A stretch of DNA of 64,000 nucleotides. It comes from Medicago truncatula. Lineage: Eukaryota; Streptophyta; Magnoliopsida; Fabales; Fabaceae. Within the stretch, counting starts at the first letter, position 1. Every line of letters starts with the position of its first letter. The stretch lies in NCBI RefSeq assembly GCF_003473485.1, contig NC_053048.1, positions 49,473,755 through 49,537,754 of the forward strand, in the 5' to 3' direction. Positions 47,831 to 57,870 of this stretch are shown piece by piece. The position numbers and the translations under genes are program-made. Below the pieces are notes generated by a model that made no database searches, was not told the origin of the DNA, and saw only the letters and a list, made by a program, of their open reading frames with translations.

Positions 47831-50787
47831 ATGGTAGAGAATGCGAAAGATGTCCCGGGAGAGACAAAACAAAATTTTGTCGAAAATTCCGGAGATGTCA
47901 AACCGCCTAATGTTGAAGCGAAAACAAACATAGATGGAGCTTCCGTCCATGTTGAAGCTTCAAAGTATGTTGGCGGCTCCGGTGTACTCCCACTTCAACC
48001 CCACGAGGTTGACACGGCTAAGTTTTTTTCAGACGACGTTAAGTCGAAAAATAGAGATGAATTGCTTGAGTTGGTGCGTCGACAAGCAAATAAGGCGGGA
48101 TTTACAATTGTCACACAAAGATCAAGCTTGATCAATCCAATGTTCCGGCTAGTGTGTGAAAGGAGTGGAAGTCACATAATTCCGAAAAAAAACCGAAGCA
48201 TGCGAGAACGGGCTCAAGAAAATGCAGTTGCTTATTCATGATTAGTGGATATCAAAGTAAGCAAACAAAGGAATGGAGATTGAACATTCTTAATGGAGTT
48301 CACAACCATCCCATGGAGCCGGCTTTAGAAGGAAACATTCTTGCCGGTAGATTAAAGGAGGACGACAAGAAGATTGTACGTGACTTGACAAAGATCAAGA
48401 TGCTTTCAAGAAATATTTTGATACATTTGAAGAACCAAAGACCACATTGCATGACAAATGTGAAGCAAGTGTACAATGAACGTCAACAAATATGGAAGGC
48501 AAATAGGGGTGACAAGAAGCCGTTGCAATATCTAATCTCGAAGTTGGAGGAGCACAACTATACTTATTACTCAAGAACACAACTTGAAAGTAATACTATT
48601 GAAGATATTTTTTGGGCTCATCCAACATCCATTAAGTTGTTTAACAATTTTCCAACGGTTTTGGTTATGGACTCCACGTACAAAACCAACATGTATAGGA
48701 TGCCAATGTTTGAGGTAGTTGGGGTGACTTCAACCGATTTGACATATTCGGTTGGGTTTGGATTTATGACACATGAGAAAGAAGAAAACTTTGTTTGGGT
48801 TTTAAAAATATTGTGTAAACTTCTTTCGTCAAAGATGAATATGCCTAAGGTGATTGTTACCGATAGGGATATGTCTTTGATGAAAGCGGTTGCACATGTT
48901 TTTCCGGAAAGTTATGCAATGAATTGTTATTTTCATGTGCAAGCTAATGTTAAACAAAGGTGTGTCTTGGATTGTAAATATCCTTTGGGCTTTAAAAAGG
49001 ATGGGAAAGAGGTGAGCAATCGCGATGTGGTGAAGAAGATAATGAAGGCATGGAAAGCTATGGTTGAATCGCCCACTCAACAGTTATATGCAAATGCATT
49101 AGTGGAGTTCAAAGATTCATGTAGTGATTTCCCAATTTTTGTAGATTATACCATGACCACCTTGAATGAAGTGAAGGACAAAATTGTGAGGGCATGGACA
49201 GACCATGTGTTGCATCTTGGTTGCATGACCACAAACATGGTCGAATCGGCCCATGCTTTGTTGAAGAAATACTTGGACAATAGTGTGGGTGATTTGGGTA
49301 CTTGTTGGGAGAAAATACATGACATGTTGTTGCTTCAGTTCACCGCTATACAAACATCATTTGGTCACAGTGTTTCCGTGTTGGAACATAGATTCAAAGA
49401 TGTCACCTTGTACTCGGGGTTAGGTGGTCATGTGTCTAGATATGCTTTGGACAACATTGCTTTGGAAGAGACACGTTGTAGGGAAACATTGTGCATGGAC
49501 AATGACATTTGTGGTTGTGTTCAAAGGACATCTTACGGGCTACCATGTGCATGCGAAATTGCTACTAAACTCCTTTAAGAGAAGCCAATTTTATTGGATG
49601 AGATATACCACCATTGGCTTAGGTTATCTATGGGTGAAGAAAGTAATGAAGTAGCTTTTTGTGTCGAGGTTGAGTTGAAGGCTATTGTAGAACGTCTAAA
49701 GAAACTCCCTTTCCAAATGAAGCTTGAGGTCAAAGAGGGTTTGCGGCAGTTGGCATTTCCTGAAACCACCTTGATGTCTCCACCACCACGAAAAGTACCA
49801 ACCAAGGGAGCAAAGAAAAAATTCGACATTGCGAGGTCTAAAGGAAAAATTACATCGACTAGTCGGATCCCTTCTTCTTGGGAGGTTGTTGATTCCCAAA
49901 ATCCGGATAGCCAATCGTCACCATCACCAACAACATCATCGTATAAAAGGAAAAAAGGTGTTCGTCTTGGTAAAACATCACTTTCCCCACTTCCACCACC
50001 TACTCGGTATCCAAAGCCTAAGGCTATCCCAGTTATGCGTCCTATTGATTATATGCCACGCTTCATGCTTCCATTTATTGAAAAAGTGGTGGATGTTATC
50101 GGCGACGGACATTGCGGATTCCGGGCTATAGCCGAGTTCATGGGGTTGACCGAAAAAAATCATCTCATGATCCGCACACATCTTATTCAAGAGTTGATGG
50201 ATCATAGAGATGATTATGTTGAAGTATTTGCGGGTGAGGATCGTTATAACTACATTTTAAACGGATTACATCCTCCCGCAAATACAAAAACTTGTGCACA
50301 TCTTGTTGATAAGTGGTTGACTTTTCCGGACATGGGACACCTTGTTGCTAATTATTACAAAATGTGTGTGGTGGTGTTGACAAATCTTGAAGTTGGAAAG
50401 TCGGAATCGTTTTTCCCACTAAGAGGGCCACCACCGCCGGGTAATCAAAAAACTCCCATCTTGTGCCTTGGGGCAATTCCAAATCATTTTGTGCTTATTT
50501 CCTTGAAGAATGGTTGTCCACTACCTCCATCATCTACGGAGTGACACAATCACAAGAAAGAAGATGCGGTGACTTGGGAAGATGAGTATTTGGATCAACA
50601 TGAGTTGTTCCGAAAGCTCATGGCTATTGAAAGTGGAAACAAACCGTCCAAACCATAAAAGGAGTCAAACAAAGCGGTGCCTATTTTGTTGGACACTCCC
50701 GAAAAACCAAAGCCAAAATTTGAAGTTATTGCGGAAGATGAGGAAGATTCTATGTCACTTGATCTTCTCCAATCACTTGGTCTTTAA
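47831..50787 (+). pseudogene. Mutator transposase fused to an OTU cysteine protease domain
   Basis: The ATG at 47831 follows an intron-like acceptor (TTATAG). The N-terminus has a FAR1/WRKY-GCM1-like zinc finger (FRLVCERSGSH, then KCSCLF and HNHPME in the matching frames). The MULE transposase domain follows with the DDE acids in LVMDSTYKTN, VTDRDMS and TTNMVESAH, then a SWIM-like knuckle CGC...GLPCAC with Cys where His is usual. About 180 codons later comes the OTU domain with GDGHCGFRA (Cys codon 50113) and PNHFVLI (His codon 50485). Lesions: one base lost in an A run at 48185-48192; in-frame stops TAA 49576, TGA 50542 and TAA 50656; natural end at 50785. Without these it is one reading frame of about 985 codons. 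OTU enzymes cleave ubiquitin-type linkages; the role here is unknown. Confidence 0.85.
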
Positions 50788-51073
50788 TGAGTGATTTTTT
50801 TGTCGGTGTTAGTTCTTTTTTTTTGTAGAAATTACACCGATGTATTTTTTGGGGTCGAAATTGTAACGCCAATTTTTTGGTGGCCAATATATAACTAACA
50901 TTATGTAATTTATATTGATATATATATGATAATATGACTTTTATGTGGTGAAAATAATGCAATACTTATTTATAGCTTTTTAATGTTTACGCATTTCATT
51001 TATTCGTTATTACATTCCATTTAATTTTGTTCTAATATATGATTCTTTTGTTACAAAAATTTTCAAGTGAGAC

Positions 51074-51418
51074 ATGTCTGAGGTTGCACAAATTGAAGGG
51101 CGGGTTAGGTACTCCGCGTTTAAAAAGACGGTTAAGGTTATGATAACGCCGACGGACTCTCTTGACAATTTGAAGACACAACTTAACACTTATTTTGAGC
51201 ATCTTGGTGAAAATCAATATACACGTCACTTGTTTGGTCAAATGCCATGCATAGACCTAGGAGAAGATAGAGATGAATACGCATGGAAAACGGCAAGCTA
51301 CATGCCTTTGCTTATTCGCGACGACGGCGACGTCGGATTTATGTTTCGGAATATGGTGGAAGATAATATATTATATATGTATGTTCGTTCCATATGCAAT
51401 TGTGTTGAATGTAAGTAG
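51074..51418 (+). CDS. 114-aa protein of unknown function in the Mutator element
   Basis: Intact frame from ATG 51074 to TAG 51416. It starts MSEVAQIEGRVRYSAFKKTV, continues with an even, folded-looking sequence (ITPTDSLDNLKTQLNTYFEH, then LFGQMPCIDLGEDRDEYAWK) and ends with a Cys pair (ICNCVEC). I do not recognise it. It may resemble the N-terminal, possibly PB1-like, domain seen ahead of some MuDR transposases, which would make it a detached transposase module. Its integrity beside two broken genes is notable. Confidence 0.6.
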   Translation: MSEVAQIEGRVRYSAFKKTVKVMITPTDSLDNLKTQLNTYFEHLGENQYTRHLFGQMPCIDLGEDRDEYAWKTASYMPLLIRDDGDVGFMFRNMVEDNILYMYVRSICNCVECK

Positions 51419-52090
51419 GGATTTAATTTAATGATGTGTAATGAGTAGTTTAATTATGGACACTTTGTAATGTTTTGATGAATTTCAAACGTTTGTTTAA
51501 TTTTAACCAAAATGTTGGTTTAATTTAATCATGAACAATTATAAAAGATATTGTATTTATCTTGATTATGACCGAGTTTCAATCTTGCATGAATTATTTA
51601 GCCTTTGGAGATGCTCTGGTTTAATTACAGGTAAAAACTGGCCGAAAAAATAGCTTGGAAATGTCTAGAATTATGCAGAACTCACTGTCTGCATAATCAG
51701 TTTTCCTCGACAGTTAACTGCCGAAGTTTGAAGGAAATCGGCGGCAGTTAACTGCCGAGGAAAATGTTATAAGAACAACACAACATAGGAGTTTCCAAAA
51801 CTCCATTGTTGCGTTTTTGAGTATCCAAGTTGCGATTTTGAGTCATTTGAAGACATTAGAAGTCAATTTCAATCACAAAAACAAGTAAGTTTTTTTAATC
51901 CTATTGCATTGTTGCTTTGTGATCGAATTGTATGTTAATTTTTGTTAAATTTCGATTATATAGGTTCGATTATATTGATTTGTTGATTTTATGATATTTT
52001 AGGATAGTTTAGGTTAGAATGGTTAGAATTGTTAGGATAGTTTAGGTTAGTATAGGTTGAATTGATCGCCATTTTGTTTTGAATGTATAT
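51419..52090. other. intergenic part of the Mutator element with a palindrome cluster
   Basis: No gene. Palindromic TCGACAGTTAACTGCCGAAG and GGCGGCAGTTAACTGCCGAGG-type units lie at 51704-51762, upstream of the 81-aa ORF, and a CACAAAAACAAGTAAGTTTT donor-like site is at about 51883-51895. Confidence 0.6.
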
Positions 52091-52336
52091 ATGTCTCAGA
52101 ATCAAAATCAGAGTAACGTTCAGGGTGATGAGAAGAAAAAAGAAAAATCTCCTATGACGTGGCATGGAATTGTTTGCGATGGTTCCGAAAAAAAGAAGGG
52201 TTCGAAGGTGCCAGTGTACAATCACTCGAGGTTGAGGAGGAGCGGGAGGACATGCTATTTCGGTCCTCAACCAAAAGAAGGTACCGCAGGGACTGTAGCG
52301 GACAAGCCAATTGATTTGTGTGACGAGGAAGAATGA
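52091..52336 (+). CDS. 81-aa basic/acidic small protein of unknown function
   Basis: Frame from ATG 52091 to TGA 52334. It starts MSQNQNQSNVQGDEKKKEKS, has a basic middle (SRLRRSGRTCYFGPQPK) and ends PIDLCDEEE. A palindrome cluster and a donor-like GTAAGT lie about 200-390 bp upstream, so a spliced leader is possible. I do not recognise the family. Reality as a gene is plausible but unproven. Confidence 0.45.
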   Translation: MSQNQNQSNVQGDEKKKEKSPMTWHGIVCDGSEKKKGSKVPVYNHSRLRRSGRTCYFGPQPKEGTAGTVADKPIDLCDEEE

Positions 52337-52638
52337 CAGTAATGGCTTTTAATGCCTAATTGTTTTGGATTTTTTTATGTTTTATTTTTGTGTCGCGCAC
52401 ATTTTGTTTGACATTATGGTATTTAGAATAAAATTGCATTTTGAATAAATAAATTTGAAAACAAAATAAGATAATTATTGTTCCATTCAAAACAAAATAT
52501 ATGTTATCACATTACATTGCATTACACATTAGATTCTGAAATTTTCCTTCCAGCTGCAAAATCTTCGCCAAATCTTCTTTCACGAATTGCAAGCAAATCA
52601 ACGGGACACTTATATTATATAGTAGTGTTCAGGTTTGA
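52337..52638. other. convergent intergenic gap in the Mutator element
   Basis: Between the 81-aa ORF and the end of the plant mobile domain gene. It holds presumed 3' UTRs and nothing else seen. Confidence 0.4.
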
Positions 52639-55176
52639 CTAGACAACTAAAACTTTCGGCGCGATCTGCTCCCTCATATGGGTCATGGCCTCAAACCACT
52701 GCTGAGGGGTCATGCTCATGACCTCCTCCTGGCCTAATTGCGCATCAGCGTAGGCAACAACGCCACTAACCATGTCATAGGTGTCAGGCGAGCTTCTCGC
52801 CTCATACCGCTCCCACTGGTCTGCAATGATCTGCTCTTCATTTGCAGGCCTCGGAAGATCTCCTGGAATAGGCAGCAAGATATGAGGGTGAGACACCCTA
52901 GTGTACCATATGACATAGCCATCCGCCACCCGCCATGTATCCTCTCCTGCCTGCTCACCCCGATCGTCCGCCTTAAGCGTGTGAGTGCGGAAGTCGACGA
53001 ACATCTGCACAATGAAAGGCGGTGGGAGGTCCCTAACATCAGTCGGATGTCTGGGGATGGTCTGCACGTATCCGTACTGCCTCAAAACCCTCTTGGGCAA
53101 GTGACGGTACACCCTACGGACACCGCACATAATCCATCCAGAATACCAGAAAACCTCCTCGAAGTCCTGGATCTCTCTGTGCTCCTTGTACGGCTTCTAG
53201 CATACATCATCTAACTGTATACGATCGAGCAGTGACCAATACGTGATCCCCTCCCCATGACCCTTCGGGAGCTTCCACCTCGCTGCAACCGGATAGTTTT
53301 CCAGGTAGTCAGTGTTGAGATCAACACTGAAAAACCCTGGAAAATGCGCCAAAAACCATGTCTGCACAAACCAAACAAATAACATTTATAAATTATTACG
53401 CACGGAAAAATATAACAAAAATAAAAGTTAACAAAAAAATAAAGTTAACATAAATATAAAATTTAAGTTTTCTTACAGTGAGCAGTGTCACGCTCCCCCC
53501 AAGCGCTCTGTGTCCAGGCCTACATGCATCCGCCAACTCGCCGTATAGGTAGGCGAGGGTCATACCTCCCCAGGAATAATTACGCATCCCTGCGTAGCCG
53601 TCCGCCATGGTCGTCAAATATATCAGCTCGATGCGCTTGTTGCTTCTATCGCCAAACAACAAGCATCCAACCAAGTACAGAAGGTAACACCGGACGCAGT
53701 ATGTCCTGACCCTCGCCAGCTCCTCAAGCTCCTCAGGATCCTCCGTACCCGCCAATACGTTGGCCCTACCAAGGTACGAGGTATAGAAGTCCCTCAGCCT
53801 CGGGTAGCTAATGTACCCACCGTACTTCTGGTTGCAGATCTTTTCAGCCTCATGCTGGGACACACCCAGATACGTCATCAGCTGTGCCGCTCCCTCATGC
53901 TTGGGCATCTTCTTCCCATGATCCAACATCCGCCCCTCAATAGGAAGATGCGTGAGACATGCGACATCATCCAATGTCACAGTCATCTCCCCCATCGGCA
54001 TGTGGAAGGTGCTGGTCTCCGGATGCCACCTCTCGCATAAAGTCAGCAGCAGGGCATGAGGCACGGTGGAGTACCCCAAGTAAACCAAATCATGTAGCCC
54101 GCTCTGCTGAAGCGCATCCCAAAACCAATTCTCATTCCCGTTAGGGCGTCCGAGAGTGAGAATCTTGGCCCCATGATTAATCGGTTTAAGCACGCGGGTC
54201 TTACGAACCTGAAATAATAGAAAAATAAATATGGTTTAAACAAAAACACATATAAAGAAAACAATTAAACATAAAAAATAGAATTAAAAAAATAAACATA
54301 TAACAGTGTATATAATAATTAAAACAAACACACATTTAAAGAAAATAATTAAACATAAATAAAAAGAATTAAAAAAAACACATATAGAGGTGGATATAAT
54401 AATTAAAACAAACACACATTTAAAGAAAATAATTAAACATAAAGAAAAAGAATAAAAAAAAACACATATAAAAGTGCATATAATAATTAAACAAACACAC
54501 ATTTAAATTAAAGAAAATATTTTAACATAAAGAAAAACCAATTAAAAAAAACACATATAAAAGTGGATATAATAATTAAACAAACACACATTTAAATTAA
54601 AGAAAATATTTTAACATAAAGAAAAACCAATTAAAAAAAACACATATAAAAGTGGATATAATAATTAAACAAACACACATTTAAATTAAAGAAAATATTT
54701 TAACATAAAGAAAAAACAATTAAAAAAAATACACTTACATTATTTGAATTATACCAGAGTGGCAACGCCACATGACCGGCATAAGAGTGGAGCAAGGACA
54801 AGTTAGCCGGTCCACCAGGAAAGGGAGGGTCCGTAGGTAACACCTCCGGTGCAGCAGCTGCTGCAATGTCATCCTCGTCTCCTGCATCCTGCTGCTGTGG
54901 TATATGATCCTGGTCATATCCACCATCCGTCACATCATGCTGTACCTGATCCTGATAGTTCAGGTACTCCACCCCAGTCTGGTCAACAGGCTGTGACGGG
55001 TCAACAACTTGTGACTCCTCAGGCTGTGTAGCCTGAGAGCTTCCTGAGCCATCTCCCCTCTGACCTCTACCCCTCTTTGGGATGTGGCCGCTCTGCCTCT
55101 CCCTGCGGTGGCTCTGAGTCATGGCGCGCCTACCACCAATCATCTTCGATGGATCAATGGGGTCCTGATCGACCAT
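52639..55176 (-). pseudogene. plant mobile domain (MAIN/MAIL1-like) gene with one in-frame stop
   Basis: Three exons with GT-AG borders, all phase 0: 55176-54739, 54208-53477, 53361-52639; about 630 codons. Exon 1 is a low-complexity Gln/Asp-rich tail with GRRAMTQSHRRERQSGHIPK. Exon 2 has the family hallmark RWHPETSTFHMPMGEMTVTL followed by DDVACLTHLPIEGR, then YLVGCLLFGDRSNKRIELIY and NYSWGGMTLAYLYGELADAC. Exon 3 holds the second half (FWYSGWIMCGVRRVY, then VLRQYGYVQTIPRHP). One TAG at 53199-53197 interrupts exon 3 where tryptophan or glutamine is expected. Plant mobile domains occur in transposons and in the host genes MAIN and MAIL1; their biochemical role is not established. Confidence 0.85.
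54265..54738. repeat. minisatellite of 83-88-bp units in intron 1 of the plant mobile domain gene
   Basis: About five and a half A-rich units, each with AACACATATAAAAGTGGATA-like and ACAAACACACATTTAAA segments. The last two full units are almost identical. The repeat fills nearly the whole intron. Confidence 0.9.
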
Positions 55177-55890
55177 ATCTACAAAAAAAAAAAAAAAAAA
55201 TTAACATCATTTCAATAACCTAATCAAACACATTAAACCTAAACTAAACATAAACATAAACCTAATTAAACCTAAACTAAACTAAACATAATTAAACCTA
55301 ATTAAACATAAACATAAACACATTAAACCTAAACTAAACATAAACAAAATTAAACTCATTAAAAGTACAACAATGAACATAATTCTCGTGTAACCTAAAC
55401 TAACTAAAAAATCAAAATAAACTTAACCAAACTATAATTAACATCATTTCTATCATTTCCATAACTAAACTAACTAAATAATCAATAAAATTGTCATTGA
55501 GACATTTTATCAAACACTTTGTGTGCAAAGTATAAAACATATTCAAATTGTGTTCATTTGCCACCATTCAAAGCCACATTATGATTTAAACTACATAGGC
55601 AACAACTACATTCATTTATCAATACATAAACTACACATGCAATGATGAAATTGTTAATTCATTTATAAAACCTAACCACATGCAAACTAGTCAATTTTTT
55701 TAAAAAACTTAACATAAACAAATTAACATTAACATTAAAATGTTTGACACAAGTTACTTGTGATAATGTGCACTTGATTTGCTTGCAATTCGTGAAAATG
55801 GATTTGGTGAAGATTGGAGAGAAATTGAGAATTTTGAATGTTTTTTTGTAAATGAGAGGTTCTGGTTCTGCGTTCTGGTTATGTCCAGAT
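55177..55890. other. leader region of the plant mobile domain gene
   Basis: An A run at 55182-55200, then a simple-sequence stretch (about 55205-55360) of AAACCTAAACTAAACAT-type units, then AT-rich DNA up to the right terminal repeat. It probably contains a leader intron; no coding sequence seen. Confidence 0.5.
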
Positions 55891-56034
55891 TTCCTCGGCA
55901 GTTAACTACTGAGATTTTCCTCAGCAGTTAACTGCCGCCGGTTTCCTAAAAACTTCGGCAGTTTACTACCGAAGGGCATTTCCGTATTTTACTCGTGTGG
56001 CACAGCCATACTATATGTGGGAACAACAATTCTC
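55891..56034 (-). repeat. right terminal inverted repeat of the large Mutator element
   Basis: Reversed, it starts GAGAATTGTTGTTCCCACAT and contains GGCGGCAGTTAACTGC. It lies upstream of the plant mobile domain gene and probably contains its promoter. Confidence 0.9.
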
Positions 56035-56052
56035 AAAATTTTATTATTTTAA

Positions 56053-56963
56053 GGGTTAATAGAGTTTTACCCTGAAATATAGGTGCTTTTGATTTTGCCC
56101 TGTAATTTTTTTTTTTTTTTTTTTATTTCGTCCTTGTAAAATAAAGATTGTTCCTGACTTCCTATGACTCAGCAGAATCTCTTACGTGGCATTTAAGTGG
56201 ATATTTTTTTTTATTTTTTCATTGGTCACATGTATAATTCATTTAACACATCATATTTAATTAAAAAAACCCAAAAAATAAAATATAATTAAAAAAATCT
56301 GAAAATTAATTTTTGAAAATTTGAAAAAAAAAATCTGGAACTTAATTTTCAAAATAAAATAAAATAGAAAATATATTTGAAATTAAAAAAGTTCAGATTT
56401 CTTTTCAATATAAAAATTATGGAATAAAAAGTCTAAACAACCTTTTTTAAAATAATTTTTTTTCCAGAATTTTTCTTTTCAGAAAAATATATATTATTTT
56501 CCAGAATATTTAATTTTTTTTAGAAAAAATAAAAAAAATTATATTTATTTACCAGAATATATAATTTTTTTACAAAAATAATTTTATTTTTATATAAAAA
56601 TAGAAATTTATCCTATTTTCCTGAATTTTTATTTTTTTAGGAAAAGTAAACAAAACTTTTTATTTAAAAAATTGAACGTATTTTAATTTCGGATTTATTT
56701 TTCTAATTTTCAAATATATTCTCCGATTTTTTTTATATATTTTTAAAATCAAGTTCCATGATTTTTTATTATATTAGAAAATATAATCTGAAATTTTTCT
56801 ATTTTTTTTTATTTTAAAAAACTAATTTTCAAATTTTTAATTTTTTTTTAATTATAAATGATGTGTAATATGTTTTTTACAAGGACCGAATCGAAAAAAA
56901 ATATTTTACAGGGGGCAAAACCAAAAGTGCCCTATATTACAGAGGGTAAAACACTATTAACCC
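56053..56963. mobile_element. Mutator-type MITE abutting the large element
   Basis: Termini GGGTTAATAGAGTTTTACCC and, reversed, GGGTTAATAGTGTTTTACCC are flanked by TTATTTTAA at 56044-56052 and 56964-56972, a perfect 9-bp duplication. Its left duplication starts at the base directly after the right duplication of the 8.8-kb element (56043). The interior is AT-rich and noncoding. Confidence 0.9.
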
Positions 56964-56972
56964 TTATTTTAA

Positions 56973-57870
56973 TTTTTAAAAAATATCTTATCAAATACTT
57001 ATAGAATACTCCACATATACAAAAGGATACCTCGCATATATATATCCTAGACAAGATGATGGGTAAAAAAGTGAGACAATGTTGTAAAAATTCAGTAAAA
57101 ATATATAATTCAATTTTAGACATGCATTAGTAGAATTTATTGATGAACCGTTTAAAATTACTTCTTATGGATGAAGGTAAAGAGAGATGTTTCAATTAAT
57201 CAACATTAGATAAAATTTGTGTTGAGTTCTTTTAATGATGCTTCTCTCGATATCCCAACATATGAAAGTATAATATGGTTTAGAAGAATTTTTTTATTTT
57301 TTTATTTTGATCACATATTATTTTTAAAAAAATGCCACTTTTATATAATATAATAATGAATAGTAATCTGCCATTAATTTTTTTCTTTTCAATAAATTTA
57401 ATTTGTTATCTTTCTATCATAACAATGGTTTGTTAGTTATTGTTCATCTCTCCAACGATTTCTTTTTTCACACACTTCACATCAATCAAAATTTAACTTT
57501 GTTAGTCATTGAAGAAAAATTTAACTTTCCACCAACTCATCTTATGTATAGAATTTAAACTCTTCATGCAGCTATTATTATAGATAACAAAATTTTGTTT
57601 AAATTTGCAGATAACAAACAAAAAAAAAAAACTTTATTTAAAAATAAAACAAACTTGTGTTTTTCAAATAGATAACATTTTTTTTTTTGACAAAAAATAG
57701 ATAACATTTACTAATTTTATTCCGTTCAAAAAAGTTAATTAGTTTTGTTGAAAAAGAGTAAGAGTAATTGAGAAAGATTATGATTGACAAATTGTATCCT
57801 TAAACTATCAAAACGTTAAATTCGTACTCGGAGGACACTTGCAAAGAAACAGAGGGAGTAATTAATTAAC
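56973..57870. other. gene-free AT-rich stretch
   Basis: No gene or complete element seen. An ACAGAGGGAGTA end at about 57850-57861 may be half of a Stowaway MITE. Confidence 0.4.

Larger units (their letters stand above)
47211..56034. mobile_element. 8.8-kb Mutator-like element carrying transposase-OTU, small ORFs and a plant mobile domain gene
   Basis: A perfect 9-bp duplication AAAATTTTA flanks the element (47202-47210 and 56035-56043). Terminal inverted repeats of about 143 bp (47211-47353 and 55891-56034) start GAGAATTGTTGTTCCCACAT on both sides and are about 80% alike by eye. Plus strand: transposase fused to an OTU domain (47831-50787), a 114-aa ORF (51074-51418) and an 81-aa ORF (52091-52336). 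Minus strand: a three-exon plant mobile domain gene (55176-52639). Mutator-like elements with captured or resident accessory genes are known; this combination is the notable part. Disabling lesions in both large genes mean this copy is not autonomous now. Confidence 0.93.

Noticed and set aside
48829..49353. Minus-strand frames opposite the transposase
   Set aside because: Antisense shadows of the MULE domain.
52738..54144. Plus-strand frames in the plant mobile domain region
   Set aside because: They overlap its spliced exons in antisense and show no family motifs.
54284..54502. 72-codon frame resembling a membrane protein
   Set aside because: Low-complexity translation of the intronic minisatellite.
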